A DNA stretch of 64,000 nucleotides from Nocardia sp. CY41 (lineage in GTDB: Bacteria > Actinomycetota > Actinomycetes > Mycobacteriales > Mycobacteriaceae). Positions 16,732-25,530 of the stretch are shown piece by piece. The position numbers and the translations under genes were made by a program. The notes below the pieces were generated by a model. That model was not told where the DNA came from, made no database searches, and worked only from the letters and a program-made list of their open reading frames with translations. The stretch is taken from positions 124,001 to 188,000 of the forward strand of contig NZ_VUOS01000018.1 in assembly GCF_009829325.1 (NCBI RefSeq), written 5' to 3'. Each line of letters opens with the position of its first letter. The stretch's first letter is position 1.

Positions 16732-17985
16732 ATGACGGAGAGCGCGCGCCAACGGCAAGCGGAGGTCAGGGCGCTGGCCCGGCTGGCCGGTGACGAACTG
16801 GGCGGAGCGGTGGATGGGATCGCCGCCGTGCACCGGGCCATCGCGCACCGGGCCATCGCGCACCGGGTGTTCGCCGCGGTGCGGTGGCGTGTGGGACCGG
16901 CGGCCACGCCGGTCGAGCTGATGCACGATGCGATCGCAGAGAGTGTCTATCGTGTGGTCAGCGGATCGGCGGTGGCGGCGGGCATGGTCGCCGAGCGGAT
17001 GGCGGACCTGCCCGGCGAAGCGCCGTCACGCACGGTGTACGGCTCGGGGTTACTCGCCGCGCTGCAGGGTCTGATCGGTGACGATCTCGAGCAGGCGCGA
17101 CCGATTCTGGCCGCGCCGATGACGTTCCGGATCGACGGCGCGCCCGTACGAGCCGAGTCGGTCGGTGCGCGAGTTCAGCGGCCCGGAGCGCACGTCGTGG
17201 TGTTCCTGCACGGGCTGGTGGAGAGCGAGCACGCGTGGCGCCTGGGCGGCGGGCCGACCTATGCCGAGCGGCTGGAGGGCGACATCCGTTGTACGGCGCT
17301 GCAGGTCCGGTACAACTCCGGTCTGCATATCTCGGAGAACGCGGCGCAGCTCAGCGAACTGATGCAGTGCGTGGTCGAGCGATGGCCGGTGCCGATCGAG
17401 CGGGTGTCGCTGGTTGGTCATTCGATGGGCGGGCTGGTCGCTCGGGGCGCGTGCTTCGTGGCGGGTGAGGCCGGATTGCCGTGGGTGCGGCTGGTGCGGC
17501 AGGTGGTGTGCCTGGGTTCGCCTCATCTGGGTGCACCGCTGGAGCAGGTGGTGCATTTCGCGTCGGCGGCGTTGGTGCGGTTTCCCGAGACTCGTCCGTT
17601 CGGGCGATTGTTGCGTCGGCGGAGCGCGGGGATCCGGGATCTTCGAGACGGCTCTCTGGTGGACGAGGATTGGCGTGATCTGGACGCCGACGCTTTGCGT
17701 CGGCGGGTGGTGCGCGAGGTTCCGCTGCTGGTGGGCGCGGACCACTATTTCGTCACCGCTACGGTCACTCGCAGTCCTCGGCATCCGCTGGGGCGTGTGC
17801 TCGGTGACGGGCTGGTTCTCACTCCTAGCGGTTCGGGTAGTGCTCGGGCTCGTCGCATCGGGTTCGACGTCGAGAAGGGAATGCATCTGGCGTCGGCGCA
17901 TCATTTCACGTTGCTGAATCACGAAGCGGTGTATCGAGCGCTGCGTACTTGGTTGACGTCGGAGGTCGCCGAAGTCTCTCCGTGA
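16732..17985 (+). CDS. Lipase/esterase-like alpha/beta hydrolase (PGAP1-like)
   Basis: A 417-residue protein. The N-terminal 150 residues are helical. Then comes a lipase core with FLHGLVESEHAW (oxyanion loop), VSLVGHSMGGLVARGA (GxSxG nucleophile), VCLGSPHLGAPLEQ and a C-terminal ASAHHFTLLNH that carries the catalytic His. This is the layout of PGAP1/triacylglycerol-lipase-like esterases that act on lipids. No signal peptide is evident. The N-terminal region contains HRAIAHRAIAHR, encoded by a 15-bp tandem repeat (16831-16867). The ATG at 16732 sits just behind a 24-bp operator-like repeat, so expression is probably repressor-controlled. Confidence 0.82.
   Translation: MTESARQRQAEVRALARLAGDELGGAVDGIAAVHRAIAHRAIAHRVFAAVRWRVGPAATPVELMHDAIAESVYRVVSGSAVAAGMVAERMADLPGEAPSRTVYGSGLLAALQGLIGDDLEQARPILAAPMTFRIDGAPVRAESVGARVQRPGAHVVVFLHGLVESEHAWRLGGGPTYAERLEGDIRCTALQVRYNSGLHISENAAQLSELMQCVVERWPVPIERVSLVGHSMGGLVARGACFVAGEAGLPWVRLVRQVVCLGSPHLGAPLEQVVHFASAALVRFPETRPFGRLLRRRSAGIRDLRDGSLVDEDWRDLDADALRRRVVREVPLLVGADHYFVTATVTRSPRHPLGRVLGDGLVLTPSGSGSARARRIGFDVEKGMHLASAHHFTLLNHEAVYRALRTWLTSEVAEVSP
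16831..16867 (+). repeat. 15-bp tandem repeat (about 2.5 copies) inside the lipase-like gene
   Basis: CACCGGGCCATCGCG occurs twice (16831-16845 and 16846-16860) and begins a third time to 16867. It encodes HRAIA repeated. The repeat keeps frame, so copy-number change would only lengthen or shorten the helical N-terminal region. Confidence 0.85.
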
Positions 17986-17994
17986 GCCGTTCAG

Positions 17995-18024
17995 GGGCGG
18001 GACCGGCGTGGCCGTGTCCCGCCC
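17995..18024. terminator. Bidirectional hairpin between convergent genes
   Basis: GGGCGGGAC (17995-18003) pairs with GTCCCGCCC (18016-18024) around a 12-base loop. It lies between the lipase-like gene and the convergent hypothetical gene, so it can serve both. Confidence 0.55.
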
Positions 18025-18030
18025 GTGGGT

Positions 18031-19122
18031 TCAGAGGAGGTCTTCGGGGTCGGCGTCGGCTTCCAGGCGTACGTCTTCGGCGAAGTGGGCTTCGGCGTCG
18101 TCGTGGTCGGTGTGGGCGGCGTAGAGCAGCAGGCAGCCGCGGATGCCGTCGAGGAGGTCTTCGAGGAGGTCGAGGGCGGGGCGGGCGGGGTCGAGGCGGC
18201 TGATGCGGAAGCCGGTGAGCATTGCTTCGCGGGTGTCGGCGTCGACGCCGAATCGGTGGGCTTGGGCTTCGATTTCGGCGACGCGGGCGACGAGGCTCCA
18301 TGGCGCGGGGACGCGGCCTTCGTGTACGGCCATCGCTTCGGCGATGAGGTCGAGGACGACTTCGGTGGGGGTGTCGCCCGCGGCGAGTCGTTCGAGTACG
18401 AGGGTGGGGGTTTCCACTTGCAGGGCTTCGAGGTCGTCGGCTTCGGCGACGACATCGGTGGTGGGCACGTTGGCGGCTTCGCCGGCGACTTCGGCGGCGG
18501 CGTAGAGCCAGTGTGCCGCGGCGACGGAGGCGGAGGCGGGGTCGAGTTCGGTGAACAGTTCGATGCTGCCGAGCGGGTCGGCGCGCAGGAGTGCGTCTGC
18601 GGCGTGGACCTGGGCCGGGGAGACGTCGGGGCGGGATAGTTCGACGGCTTGGCGGGCGCGGCCGGAGAGATCGCCCCGTTCGGCGGATTCGATGGCTTCT
18701 TGTTCGGTGCGTACTTCGGCGGCGACGGTGTCGAGCAGGGCGGCGTCGTCGATGTCGTGGAGGGTACGTCCGATGCGGTGGGCGGATTCGACAACGCCGC
18801 TGTAGGAGACGAGCAGTCCTTCGTCGGTGGGCAGGTGGGGGCTGCGCAGGCCGGTTTCGACTTCTTTGAAGTTGCGGCGTTCCTCGGCGCGGCGCCAGGC
18901 TTCGCTGTTGGGGACGTCGGGGTCGCCCGCGGCGCTGGCCGGGTGGGTGTAGGTGCGCCATTGGAATCGCGAGAGTGTGGTGAGGTTCGACGCGAGATCG
19001 GTTGCCTGGTCCTTGGTCACCCGCGGGGGCAGGGTGGCCACCGTCTGGGCGAGGTCACCTCGTCCGGTCGCCCAGGTGGCGACGAGGGCGGCGCGGTCGG
19101 CATCGAATGCGTATCTGGTCAC
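18031..19122 (-). CDS. Hypothetical acidic helical protein
   Basis: I do not recognise this protein. It is about 363 residues, strongly acidic toward the C terminus (many DD, DE and EA pairs) and predicted to be almost entirely helical. It has no membrane segment or signal peptide. The N-terminal part contains a basic patch around SEAWRRAEERRNFKE. Codon use is that of a genuine gene: GC-rich third positions throughout, with dense shadow frames. The longest frame starts at 19248, but the first 40 residues are low-complexity. GTG at 19122 is taken as the more plausible start, without a clear ribosome-binding site. It converges on the lipase-like gene. Confidence 0.6.
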   Translation of the reverse strand: MTRYAFDADRAALVATWATGRGDLAQTVATLPPRVTKDQATDLASNLTTLSRFQWRTYTHPASAAGDPDVPNSEAWRRAEERRNFKEVETGLRSPHLPTDEGLLVSYSGVVESAHRIGRTLHDIDDAALLDTVAAEVRTEQEAIESAERGDLSGRARQAVELSRPDVSPAQVHAADALLRADPLGSIELFTELDPASASVAAAHWLYAAAEVAGEAANVPTTDVVAEADDLEALQVETPTLVLERLAAGDTPTEVVLDLIAEAMAVHEGRVPAPWSLVARVAEIEAQAHRFGVDADTREAMLTGFRISRLDPARPALDLLEDLLDGIRGCLLLYAAHTDHDDAEAHFAEDVRLEADADPEDLL

Positions 19123-19295
19123 GTGGGCAAGTCTGGTCGATCGGCGGCGGTTGTGCTCGGTCAATTGCCTCGCTTGTGTGATGTTGTGCGGCGTTTCCGG
19201 GGGGGTTGGGGTTGGCGTGGATCGTGACGGTGGCGCAATCGGCGACACGCGGATTCCTGCACGGCCGCCAGCAATCCCACAGCTACGCTACGTCG

Positions 19296-20615
19296 ATGCG
19301 TATACGGACTCACCGGCGCGGGTTCGCCGCGTTGTCGGCCGCTGCGGCTGTGCTGATGGCTTCTGGTGTTTCCGCTGCTCAGCCGAGCCGGGAGCTGCCT
19401 GCGTTCGATGCGGATTTTCTGTGGGGTGTGGCATCGTCCGGGTTTCAGTCCGAAGGTCATGCGCCGGACAGCAACTGGTCGCGTTTCATCGCATCGGGTG
19501 AGACGGCGGATCCGTATCACGATTCGGTGGACTTCGCCCGCCGCTATGGCTCCGATATCGATCTGGCGGCGCGACTGGGTGTGCGGGTGTATCGGGTGGG
19601 GATCGAGTGGGCGCGATTGCAGCCGGCGCCGCATGCCTGGGACGAGGCGGCGTTCGGGTTCTACGACAAGGTGATCGCGCGGATCGTGGCGGCGGGGATG
19701 CGGCCGATGCTGACCTTGGATCATTGGGTGTATCCGGGGTGGGCGGCGGACCGTGGTGGGTGGCGCGATCCCGGAATGGTCGAGGATTGGCTGGCGAACA
19801 TGCGCAAGGTGGTGCTGCGGTATGCCGCGCGTGATCCGTTGTGGGTGACGTTCAACGAGCCCGCGGCGTATGTCGGCACCGAGTTGCGGACGGGTGGGAT
19901 CAGCGTGGCGGAGGCTCCGGTGATGCTGGATCGGATCGCACAGGCGCACAACGAGATCTACGACGTCATCCATCACTATCGGCCGGGGGCGCAGGTGACC
20001 AGCAATCTGGGTTATGTGGCGGGCGCGGAGACGGAGGTGAATCAGCCGATCGTGGATCGGATCGCGGCGAAGCTGGATTTCATCGGGGTGGATTACTACT
20101 TCGCTCCGTTGCCGCAGACCGGGGAGGCGGCGCAGGGTGGCGCGGAGGGTGGTCCTGCGATGTGGGAATTGCCGGTGCACCCGGAGGGTATCTACTACGC
20201 GTTGCGGCATTACGCGCGCCAGTTTCCGGGGCGTCCGCTGTATGTGGTGGAGAACGGTCTTCCGACGGAGAACGGGCAGATACGTCCGGATGGCTATACC
20301 CGCGCCGACCATCTGCGGGACACGGTGTACTGGCTGCAGCGGGCGAAGGCCGATGGGATGAACGTCATCGGCTACAACTACTGGAGTCTGACGGACAATT
20401 ACGAGTGGGGTTCGTATGCGCCGCGGTTCGGGCTGTACACGGTGGATGTGCTGACCGATCCGGCGTTGACGCGCCGTGCGACCGATGCCGTCGACGCGTA
20501 TGCCCGGTTGATCCGTGCGGGTGGCGTGGCGCCGTCTTATCGGCCGACGCGGGCTCCGGTTCCCTGTCTGCAGATCGACGCGGCGGATACGTGCGCCGGG
20601 GACGACCCGGCTTAG
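19296..20615 (+). CDS. Secreted glycoside hydrolase family 1-like protein
   Basis: A 439-residue protein. A twin-Arg-containing basic start followed by a hydrophobic stretch (residues 10-27) and SAAQP suggests a signal peptide of about 28 residues. The mature domain is a GH1-type TIM barrel. The acid/base Glu188 is in TFNEPAAY and the nucleophile Glu319 is in VVENGLP; FLWGVASSGFQSEG is the usual barrel start. It would hydrolyse beta-linked sugars or glycosides outside the cell. The C-terminal tail contains two Cys residues that could form a disulphide. The ATG at 19296 is preferred over the extended frame from 19206. A short hairpin follows the stop. The exact substrate is unknown. Confidence 0.85.
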   Translation: MRIRTHRRGFAALSAAAAVLMASGVSAAQPSRELPAFDADFLWGVASSGFQSEGHAPDSNWSRFIASGETADPYHDSVDFARRYGSDIDLAARLGVRVYRVGIEWARLQPAPHAWDEAAFGFYDKVIARIVAAGMRPMLTLDHWVYPGWAADRGGWRDPGMVEDWLANMRKVVLRYAARDPLWVTFNEPAAYVGTELRTGGISVAEAPVMLDRIAQAHNEIYDVIHHYRPGAQVTSNLGYVAGAETEVNQPIVDRIAAKLDFIGVDYYFAPLPQTGEAAQGGAEGGPAMWELPVHPEGIYYALRHYARQFPGRPLYVVENGLPTENGQIRPDGYTRADHLRDTVYWLQRAKADGMNVIGYNYWSLTDNYEWGSYAPRFGLYTVDVLTDPALTRRATDAVDAYARLIRAGGVAPSYRPTRAPVPCLQIDAADTCAGDDPA

Positions 20616-20627
20616 GGGTTCGGGTCG
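20603..20627 (+). terminator. Short hairpin at the end of the GH1 gene
   Basis: CGACCCG (20603-20609) and CGGGTCG (20621-20627) form a 7-bp stem with an 11-base loop around the stop codon of the GH1 gene. Weak compared with the other hairpins in the window. Confidence 0.35.
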
Positions 20628-20731
20628 GGCGATGGCGGTTGCCGCCGTGCGGTGGTGGGGTTGGGGTAACGTCGGCGGCGAGCACGTGTCGCGTTCGCGG
20701 GTGGTGCAGGCTCCGCCCGGAAAGGTGATTC

Positions 20732-21556
20732 ATGACCATCGACAGTCACCTGCCGCTCGGCTTGCAGTATCCGGCGGCGTCCTTCTCGGAGTTCCTGCGC
20801 CGGTATGCGCCGCAGTTGTTGCCCGACGTGGGTTTCGATGCCGGTGGCGAGGTCGATTTCGCGCCGCACGGGACGACGATCGTGGCGATCGCTTATCGCG
20901 GTGGTGTGCTGGTGGCGGGTGATCGCCGGGGCACGATGGCGCATCTGGTGGCGACGCGGGACATGCAGAAGGTGTTCGTCACCGACACGTATTCGGCGGC
21001 CGGTTTCGCGGGCACGGTGGGTATGGCGCTGGAGATGATCCGGTTGTTCGCGGTGGAGCTGGAGCATTACGAGAAGATCGAGGGGGCGTCGCTGACGTTC
21101 GACGGCAAGGCCACGAAGTTGTCGGCGATGGTGCGCGCGAATCTGCCTGCGGCGTTGCAGGACATGGCGGTGATTCCGGTGCTGGTCGGTTATGACGTGG
21201 ACGCCGCCGAGCCGGAGCGGGCGGGCCGGATCGTGTCGTATGACGCGGTGGGTGGGCGGCAGGAGGAGCGTTTCGGTTACACCGCGGTCGGTTCCGGGTC
21301 GGTGTTCGCGAAGTCGTCGTTGAAGAAGACGTATCACCGCGATATCGATGAGCAGGCGGCGTTGCGGCTGGCGGTGGCGGCGTTGTTCGACGCGGCCGAC
21401 GACGATACCGCGACGGGCGGGCCGGATCTGTCGCGGGCGATCTATCCCACCGCAGTGCTGGTGGATGCCGAGGGCGCGGTGGAGGTTCCGGCGGAGCGTC
21501 TGGCGGAGATCGCCGGTGTGGTCGCCGACGCGCGTGCGGCGGCGGAGGGGCGTTGA
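20732..21556 (+). CDS. prcB: Proteasome beta subunit (PrcB), orphan copy
   Basis: A 274-residue actinobacterial 20S proteasome beta subunit. A 47-residue propeptide ends in HG, exposing the catalytic Thr48 of TTIVAIAYRGGVLVAGDRR. GTVGMALEMIRLF and the AVGSGSVFAKSSLKK segment match PrcB. It would form the proteolytic rings of the Pup-proteasome together with PrcA. The start at 20732 has GAAAGGTGA upstream. Normally prcB directly precedes prcA and follows pup. Here it stands alone between a glycosidase gene and about 450 bp without a gene. It is therefore either a second beta isoform, as reported in Rhodococcus, or a relocated gene. Confidence 0.9.
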   Translation: MTIDSHLPLGLQYPAASFSEFLRRYAPQLLPDVGFDAGGEVDFAPHGTTIVAIAYRGGVLVAGDRRGTMAHLVATRDMQKVFVTDTYSAAGFAGTVGMALEMIRLFAVELEHYEKIEGASLTFDGKATKLSAMVRANLPAALQDMAVIPVLVGYDVDAAEPERAGRIVSYDAVGGRQEERFGYTAVGSGSVFAKSSLKKTYHRDIDEQAALRLAVAALFDAADDDTATGGPDLSRAIYPTAVLVDAEGAVEVPAERLAEIAGVVADARAAAEGR

Positions 21557-22004
21557 GAGTGTGCGCCGCTTCGTGCGGTGTCCGGGGATTCCGGTGTGGC
21601 GCTGCGGGTCCGCGGTTTGTGCGGTCGTGCGAATGGGTGTGGTGCGGGTTTGTGACCGATGTCCCACTGCGCACTTGTTAAGCCTGTCACAGCAATTGAG
21701 GTGAGCAGAGGTTCTGCGTCGGGCGGCGAAACTGCGAATGCCGAGTTCAACGCCGTGCGTGAAAAGTTACTCATCGGTTGGGTCACTCTCCGCTGGTATG
21801 CCTCAGGAGCTGCGGCGATGTGTGGGAGATCGATCACGCTTGCCTGCTGTCGCCGCGCTGCTTACGGTGATTTTCGTCGATGGCCGATGACGCCCGATCG
21901 AATTACATCTCATTGATGTGCCGCGATTTCCGGCCTTTGGGCAATTCCACTGTTATTGCATTGAGCGTCCGGGAAATTCATGCGGCACCGGCGAAACTGG
22001 AGCA
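21557..22004. other. Gene-poor stretch after prcB
   Basis: About 448 bp in the place where prcA would be expected. No alpha-subunit coding remnant is recognisable. An 85-codon frame (21659-21916) lacks family features and is probably chance. The last part should hold the promoter of the membrane protein gene that follows. Confidence 0.45.
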
Positions 22005-22964
22005 ATGGTACAACCAACCCCCTGGCAGGTAAGCGAAGCGCGAGACGGCCGGAGCCGCGGCTCCGGAGGCAGGGCACGCGACGCGAAGCCACCACGGGGC
22101 CTGGATTGGGGATTCTTGTTCGCCGCGGCCACGAGCGCGGCCGGCTTCGCCTTGCTGTTCCAGCCGTGGCTGTCGGCGTCGGGTTCGGGTGGCGAGGCTC
22201 GCTCGAACGCATTCGGGCGGGTCACCGGGGTCACTCACGGTTTCGACGAGTGGTCGGTGTCGAAATTCCGTGACGTGAACATCAGCGGCGCCTGGGGTCT
22301 GCTGGCAGCGGCCGCGATGATGGTCACCGTGTTCGCGGTGGCGGCACAGGTGCGGTCGCGTACCCGCGTGCTGGCTCACGTGATCATCGGTTCCAGTGTG
22401 GCCGCGGCGATCCTGGTGCTCATCGGACTGCTGTACTTGAATGCCAGGGCGCCGGAACTGCGGATCCTGGTCGATCCGGGTGAAGGTCTCGGTGCGGGGT
22501 TGATGCATCGCCTGTTCGGTGAGGGTGCGTCGGCCACTTCGGATAACGGTGATCGGCGCATGGCCGCCGCCGGGCTGACGCCCGTCGCGTTGATCGCGGG
22601 TGTGCTCAGCTGCTCCGCCGCGGTGGCCGCCGTCGCGCAGGGCAGTCGGCGCTACGGTTCGAGCCCGATGCGGGCGCTGGCTTGGCTGGTGACGCCGCTG
22701 CCGGCCGAGCAGGCACAATCTCCGGCCGCCGCCGAGGCACCCCGCCCGACCGTCGCCGAGGCGCCGCGTCCGGCCGCTGCCCAGGCGCCACGTCCGGCGG
22801 CGCAGCATGAACCGGACGCGGCCGAGCGGCTGTTGCTGTGGGACGAGCTGGTCTTCGACGACGATCTGGTCGCCAATGTCACCTGGGTGCGCAACACCGA
22901 ACCACCGGGGCATGCGACCTCCGGGCATCGGTCCAAGACATCGACGCCGGTCCTCACCCGCTAG
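22005..22964 (+). CDS. Membrane protein with Pro/Ala-rich repeat tail
   Basis: I do not recognise a named family. About 319 residues. Four hydrophobic helices fall roughly at residues 35-55, 93-112, 124-145 and 190-210, with an extracytoplasmic loop of about 35 residues between the first two. The C-terminal cytosolic tail has an imperfect repeat, (A)EAPRPxxA, three to four times, then a short acidic end (LLLWDELVFDDDLV). This resembles a membrane-anchored adaptor. The ATG at 22005 has GGAG only 3 bases upstream. It overlaps the stop of the VOC gene on the other strand by about 11 bp. Confidence 0.7.
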   Translation: MVQPTPWQVSEARDGRSRGSGGRARDAKPPRGLDWGFLFAAATSAAGFALLFQPWLSASGSGGEARSNAFGRVTGVTHGFDEWSVSKFRDVNISGAWGLLAAAAMMVTVFAVAAQVRSRTRVLAHVIIGSSVAAAILVLIGLLYLNARAPELRILVDPGEGLGAGLMHRLFGEGASATSDNGDRRMAAAGLTPVALIAGVLSCSAAVAAVAQGSRRYGSSPMRALAWLVTPLPAEQAQSPAAAEAPRPTVAEAPRPAAAQAPRPAAQHEPDAAERLLLWDELVFDDDLVANVTWVRNTEPPGHATSGHRSKTSTPVLTR

Positions 22965-23355
22965 CGGATGCGGGCTGATCCGGTCCCAGCACGCGTGCCC
23001 GCGTTTGGGGCGACCACTGCACGTATTCCAGCTGCGCCCCGTCGGCGTGCCGGACGTACACGAAGGTCCCGGTGGCGCTGGTGAACGGTCCGGCGATCAG
23101 TTCCGCCCCGTATTCGGTCACCGTCCGCAGCAGGGCGTCGAGATCGTCCACTATCACCGGGCCGACCGTGGTCCGGTACTGCTCGACGTCTTGCGGCCGG
23201 CCGGCGATGAGCAGGAAATCGCCGACCGCGGCGAGTTCGGCGTCCTCGAAGCCGAAACGCAGATCCGCCTTCGCGCCGACCAGCTGTTCGTAGATCGGCA
23301 GGGCGGTGTCGAGGTCGGTGACGAAAACTCTGGCATAGGTTTTCAGGATGCGCAC
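22954..23355 (-). CDS. VOC/glyoxalase-like protein
   Basis: A 133-residue protein of the vicinal-oxygen-chelate fold with paired beta-alpha-beta-beta-beta units: ILKTYARVFVTDLDTALPIYEQL, then GPFTSATGTFVYVRHADGAQLEYVQW. It could be a small glyoxalase or a bleomycin-resistance-like binding protein. GTG at 23355 follows the stop of the LLM monooxygenase gene by only 4 bases and has GGAG six bases upstream. The two are therefore co-translated, and the VOC protein may act on the product of that oxygenase. Confidence 0.82.
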   Translation of the reverse strand: MRILKTYARVFVTDLDTALPIYEQLVGAKADLRFGFEDAELAAVGDFLLIAGRPQDVEQYRTTVGPVIVDDLDALLRTVTEYGAELIAGPFTSATGTFVYVRHADGAQLEYVQWSPQTRARVLGPDQPASASG

Positions 23356-23359
23356 CGCG

Positions 23360-24658
23360 TCACTCCGGGAGCGGGGGAAGTTCGAGGTTGTCGCGGAAGG
23401 TCGCGCCGACGTAGTCGGTGCCGAGGATGCCGCGGCGTCGCAGTTGCGGCAGCAGTCCGTTGACGACGAAGTCGCGGGTGCGTTCGTCGGCGAGCCCGCC
23501 GAGGGAGATCACGTCGAGAACGCCTGCCCGGTAACGTTCTTCGACGGCGTCGGCGAGTTGTTCGGGGGTTCCGGCCGCCGCCCAGTGGCCGGTGTCTTTG
23601 GCGGCGATGATCAGCTCGCGCAGTGTCTTTCCCGATCGCGCGAAGTTGCTGAAGATCTCTACCCGGCCGCGCCTGCGGTGTACCGACGCCACGTCGGGCA
23701 GCAGGCTCTCGGGGAGAGGCTTGTCCAACGGCAGGCCGGACAGGTCGACGCCGCCGCCGAGCATGTCGGCGAGGGCGGCGCGTCCGGCGTCGAAGTCGGT
23801 CGCTTCCGCTTGTTCCCGGGCCAGGCGCCTGGCCTCGGCTTCGGTGGCGCCGTAGGTGGCGTGGAACGAGCTCATGATCAGCGGCAGGCCTCGGGCGCGG
23901 CCGAGTTCGCTCGCCCGGGCGCGAATGCGTTTGGTGTAGGTCACCGCGTCTTCGAGGGTGGGCAGCGAGGTGAACACCACTTCGGCGAAGCGCGCGCCCA
24001 GTTCGATGCCGCCTGCGGACTGCCCGGCCTGGAACTGGACCGGTCTGCGTTGCGGCAGGGGCGGGATGTTCAGCGGTCCGCGCACGGTGAAGTACCGGCC
24101 CGCGTGGTCGATGGGCCGGACGCGGGTGGGGTCCAGGATCGCGCCGCCGTGTCCGTCCGGGGTCAGCGCGCCGGGCCGCCAGCTGTCGAACAGGGCGTTG
24201 ACCACCTCGAGGGATTCGGTGGCGCGTGCGTACCGGTCTTCGGGGCTGGGCAGGTCCTGGTCGCCGTAGTTTTCCTCCCCTACCGAGGAGGTCACCGCGT
24301 TCCAGGCGGCGCGGCCGTTGCTGATGTGGTCGAGCGTGCCGAAGAGCCGGGCGAGGTTGTAGGGGTGGTGGAAGGTGGTGGTCACCGTCGCGATGAGTCC
24401 GACGTGTGCGGTGACGGCGCTCAGCGCGGACAGGAAGAGCAACGGTTCCTGTGCGCCGATCGCGCCTTGTGCGCCGAAACTGAGCAGGTCGGCGGCGAAG
24501 AGGGCGTCGAATCGGTGTTGTTCGGCGAGCTTTGCGACCTCGATCGATGACGCGAGTGTGGTCGCGGTCGGATCGATGGCCGCCGCGTATACGCTGACCG
24601 CGCCGCTGACTCCCGTGACGGTTTTCAGCGGCCGCCGTCGTCCACCCGCATTGCCCAT
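23360..24658 (-). CDS. LLM-class FMN-dependent monooxygenase (NtaA/SnaA/DszA type)
   Basis: A 432-residue luciferase-like flavin monooxygenase. Family features include KLAEQHRFDALFAADLL, LATVTTTFHHPYNLARLFGTLDHISNGRAAWNAVTS, DRYARATESLEVV and QAGQSAGGIELGARFAEVVFT, the last a phosphate-binding signature for reduced FMN. It probably oxygenates a sulfur, amine or chelate compound using reduced flavin supplied by a partner reductase. The N terminus is slightly short and divergent compared with typical members but keeps the first helix. The ATG at 24658 is used. It is upstream of, and coupled to, a VOC-fold gene. Confidence 0.85.
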   Translation of the reverse strand: MGNAGGRRRPLKTVTGVSGAVSVYAAAIDPTATTLASSIEVAKLAEQHRFDALFAADLLSFGAQGAIGAQEPLLFLSALSAVTAHVGLIATVTTTFHHPYNLARLFGTLDHISNGRAAWNAVTSSVGEENYGDQDLPSPEDRYARATESLEVVNALFDSWRPGALTPDGHGGAILDPTRVRPIDHAGRYFTVRGPLNIPPLPQRRPVQFQAGQSAGGIELGARFAEVVFTSLPTLEDAVTYTKRIRARASELGRARGLPLIMSSFHATYGATEAEARRLAREQAEATDFDAGRAALADMLGGGVDLSGLPLDKPLPESLLPDVASVHRRRGRVEIFSNFARSGKTLRELIIAAKDTGHWAAAGTPEQLADAVEERYRAGVLDVISLGGLADERTRDFVVNGLLPQLRRRGILGTDYVGATFRDNLELPPLPE

Positions 24659-24857
24659 TGCGGCGACGCTACCGGCGCGCGCCTGCGGGGTAACGGGTTG
24701 CGATCAGCGAGATGTTTTCTGTGTGAGCAGTATTGGATATGCGGGCGGGTGTGCCCATCCGCTGCCGAACTGCGTGCTGGGCGGCGGTTGCCGAGTTGGA
24801 GTGCGGAATGTGCTCGAGCCACCGGTGTCCGGACGTTCCGAGGTATGGGAGACGGTC

Positions 24858-25040
24858 CTAGGCGTCTTGCTCGCGCCGGTCGCAGTGGTCGTCGGCTGTG
24901 GGGCGCTCCACGCGCGGCACCCGCACCACTCCGGTGTCGAGGTCGATGTCGAATCGCGGCGTGTGGGTCTGTCCGTCGCTGTCTTCGCTGCCCTCGTGGG
25001 TCAGCTTCTTGCCCGGAAACAGCTCCCCGATGACGCCCAT
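24858..25040 (-). CDS. Small DUF6191-like protein
   Basis: A 60-residue protein starting MGVIGELFPGKK and containing a short beta-type stretch FDIDLDTGVVRVPR. This start and the DLDTGVV segment resemble the small actinobacterial DUF6191 family of unknown function. No ribosome-binding site is seen. TATCGT lies 7 bases before the ATG, so a leaderless transcript is possible. The frame is open further upstream to 25169, but that part looks non-coding. Confidence 0.55.
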   Translation of the reverse strand: MGVIGELFPGKKLTHEGSEDSDGQTHTPRFDIDLDTGVVRVPRVERPTADDHCDRREQDA

Positions 25041-25251
25041 ACGATCACGATACGCGCGCGGCGGCCTGGAGCCGGGCCGGCCACTGCCGAGCCGAATGGC
25101 GAGTCGCCACGCGATAGCCGAGAACGGTCCCATTTCGGCACCCGGGGGCCGCGGCTCGGTTAGCATCATGTTCTGCTCCTATCGGCCGGGGACCGCGGCA
25201 CGGGGGCACTGGGCGACCGGCACTTGTATCGAACGACAGATCGGCCACCGC

Positions 25252-25509
25252 ATGGAACAAGACGCCGACCTCGCCCAGGCTCGGGTCTTCTTGGAGCTGC
25301 TGACCCGGCAAGCCCGGACCTTGGCGCGGGACATCGAATTCTCCTACCGCGGCGACCCCGCCGCGCGGCACCAGTTGCACAGCGAACTGTGCGTCGTGCG
25401 CCGCTATATCGAGCGGCTGCACCGTAGGTTCCCGGAAACCGCAGGGCCACAGGGTGATCGGCAGCTGGCGGCGGTCCAGGGCGTCGGGCTACGGCGGACG
25501 CTGGGCTGA
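25252..25509 (+). CDS. Small hypothetical helical protein
   Basis: An 85-residue protein, predicted to be two long helices (LAQARVFLELLTRQARTLARD and a second around ELCVVRRYIERLHRRFPE). It is Arg-rich with no membrane segment. It is not assigned to a family I recognise. Its coding character (alternating hydrophobic heptads, GC-rich third positions) supports it. The ATG at 25252 is within a longer frame opening at 24898; the ribosome-binding site is weak. Confidence 0.5.
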   Translation: MEQDADLAQARVFLELLTRQARTLARDIEFSYRGDPAARHQLHSELCVVRRYIERLHRRFPETAGPQGDRQLAAVQGVGLRRTLG

Positions 25510-25530
25510 GCGACGGGAACCGCGCCGATC

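Noticed and set aside
21659..21916. Possible 85-codon gene after prcB
   Set aside because: No ribosome-binding site, no family features, and atypical composition with several Cys and Trp residues; a prcA remnant was looked for and not seen.
23360..24658. N-terminal truncation of the LLM monooxygenase by frameshift
   Set aside because: The first helix and strand align with the family in frame; the start is only about 15 residues shorter than usual, and no missing piece appears in another frame.
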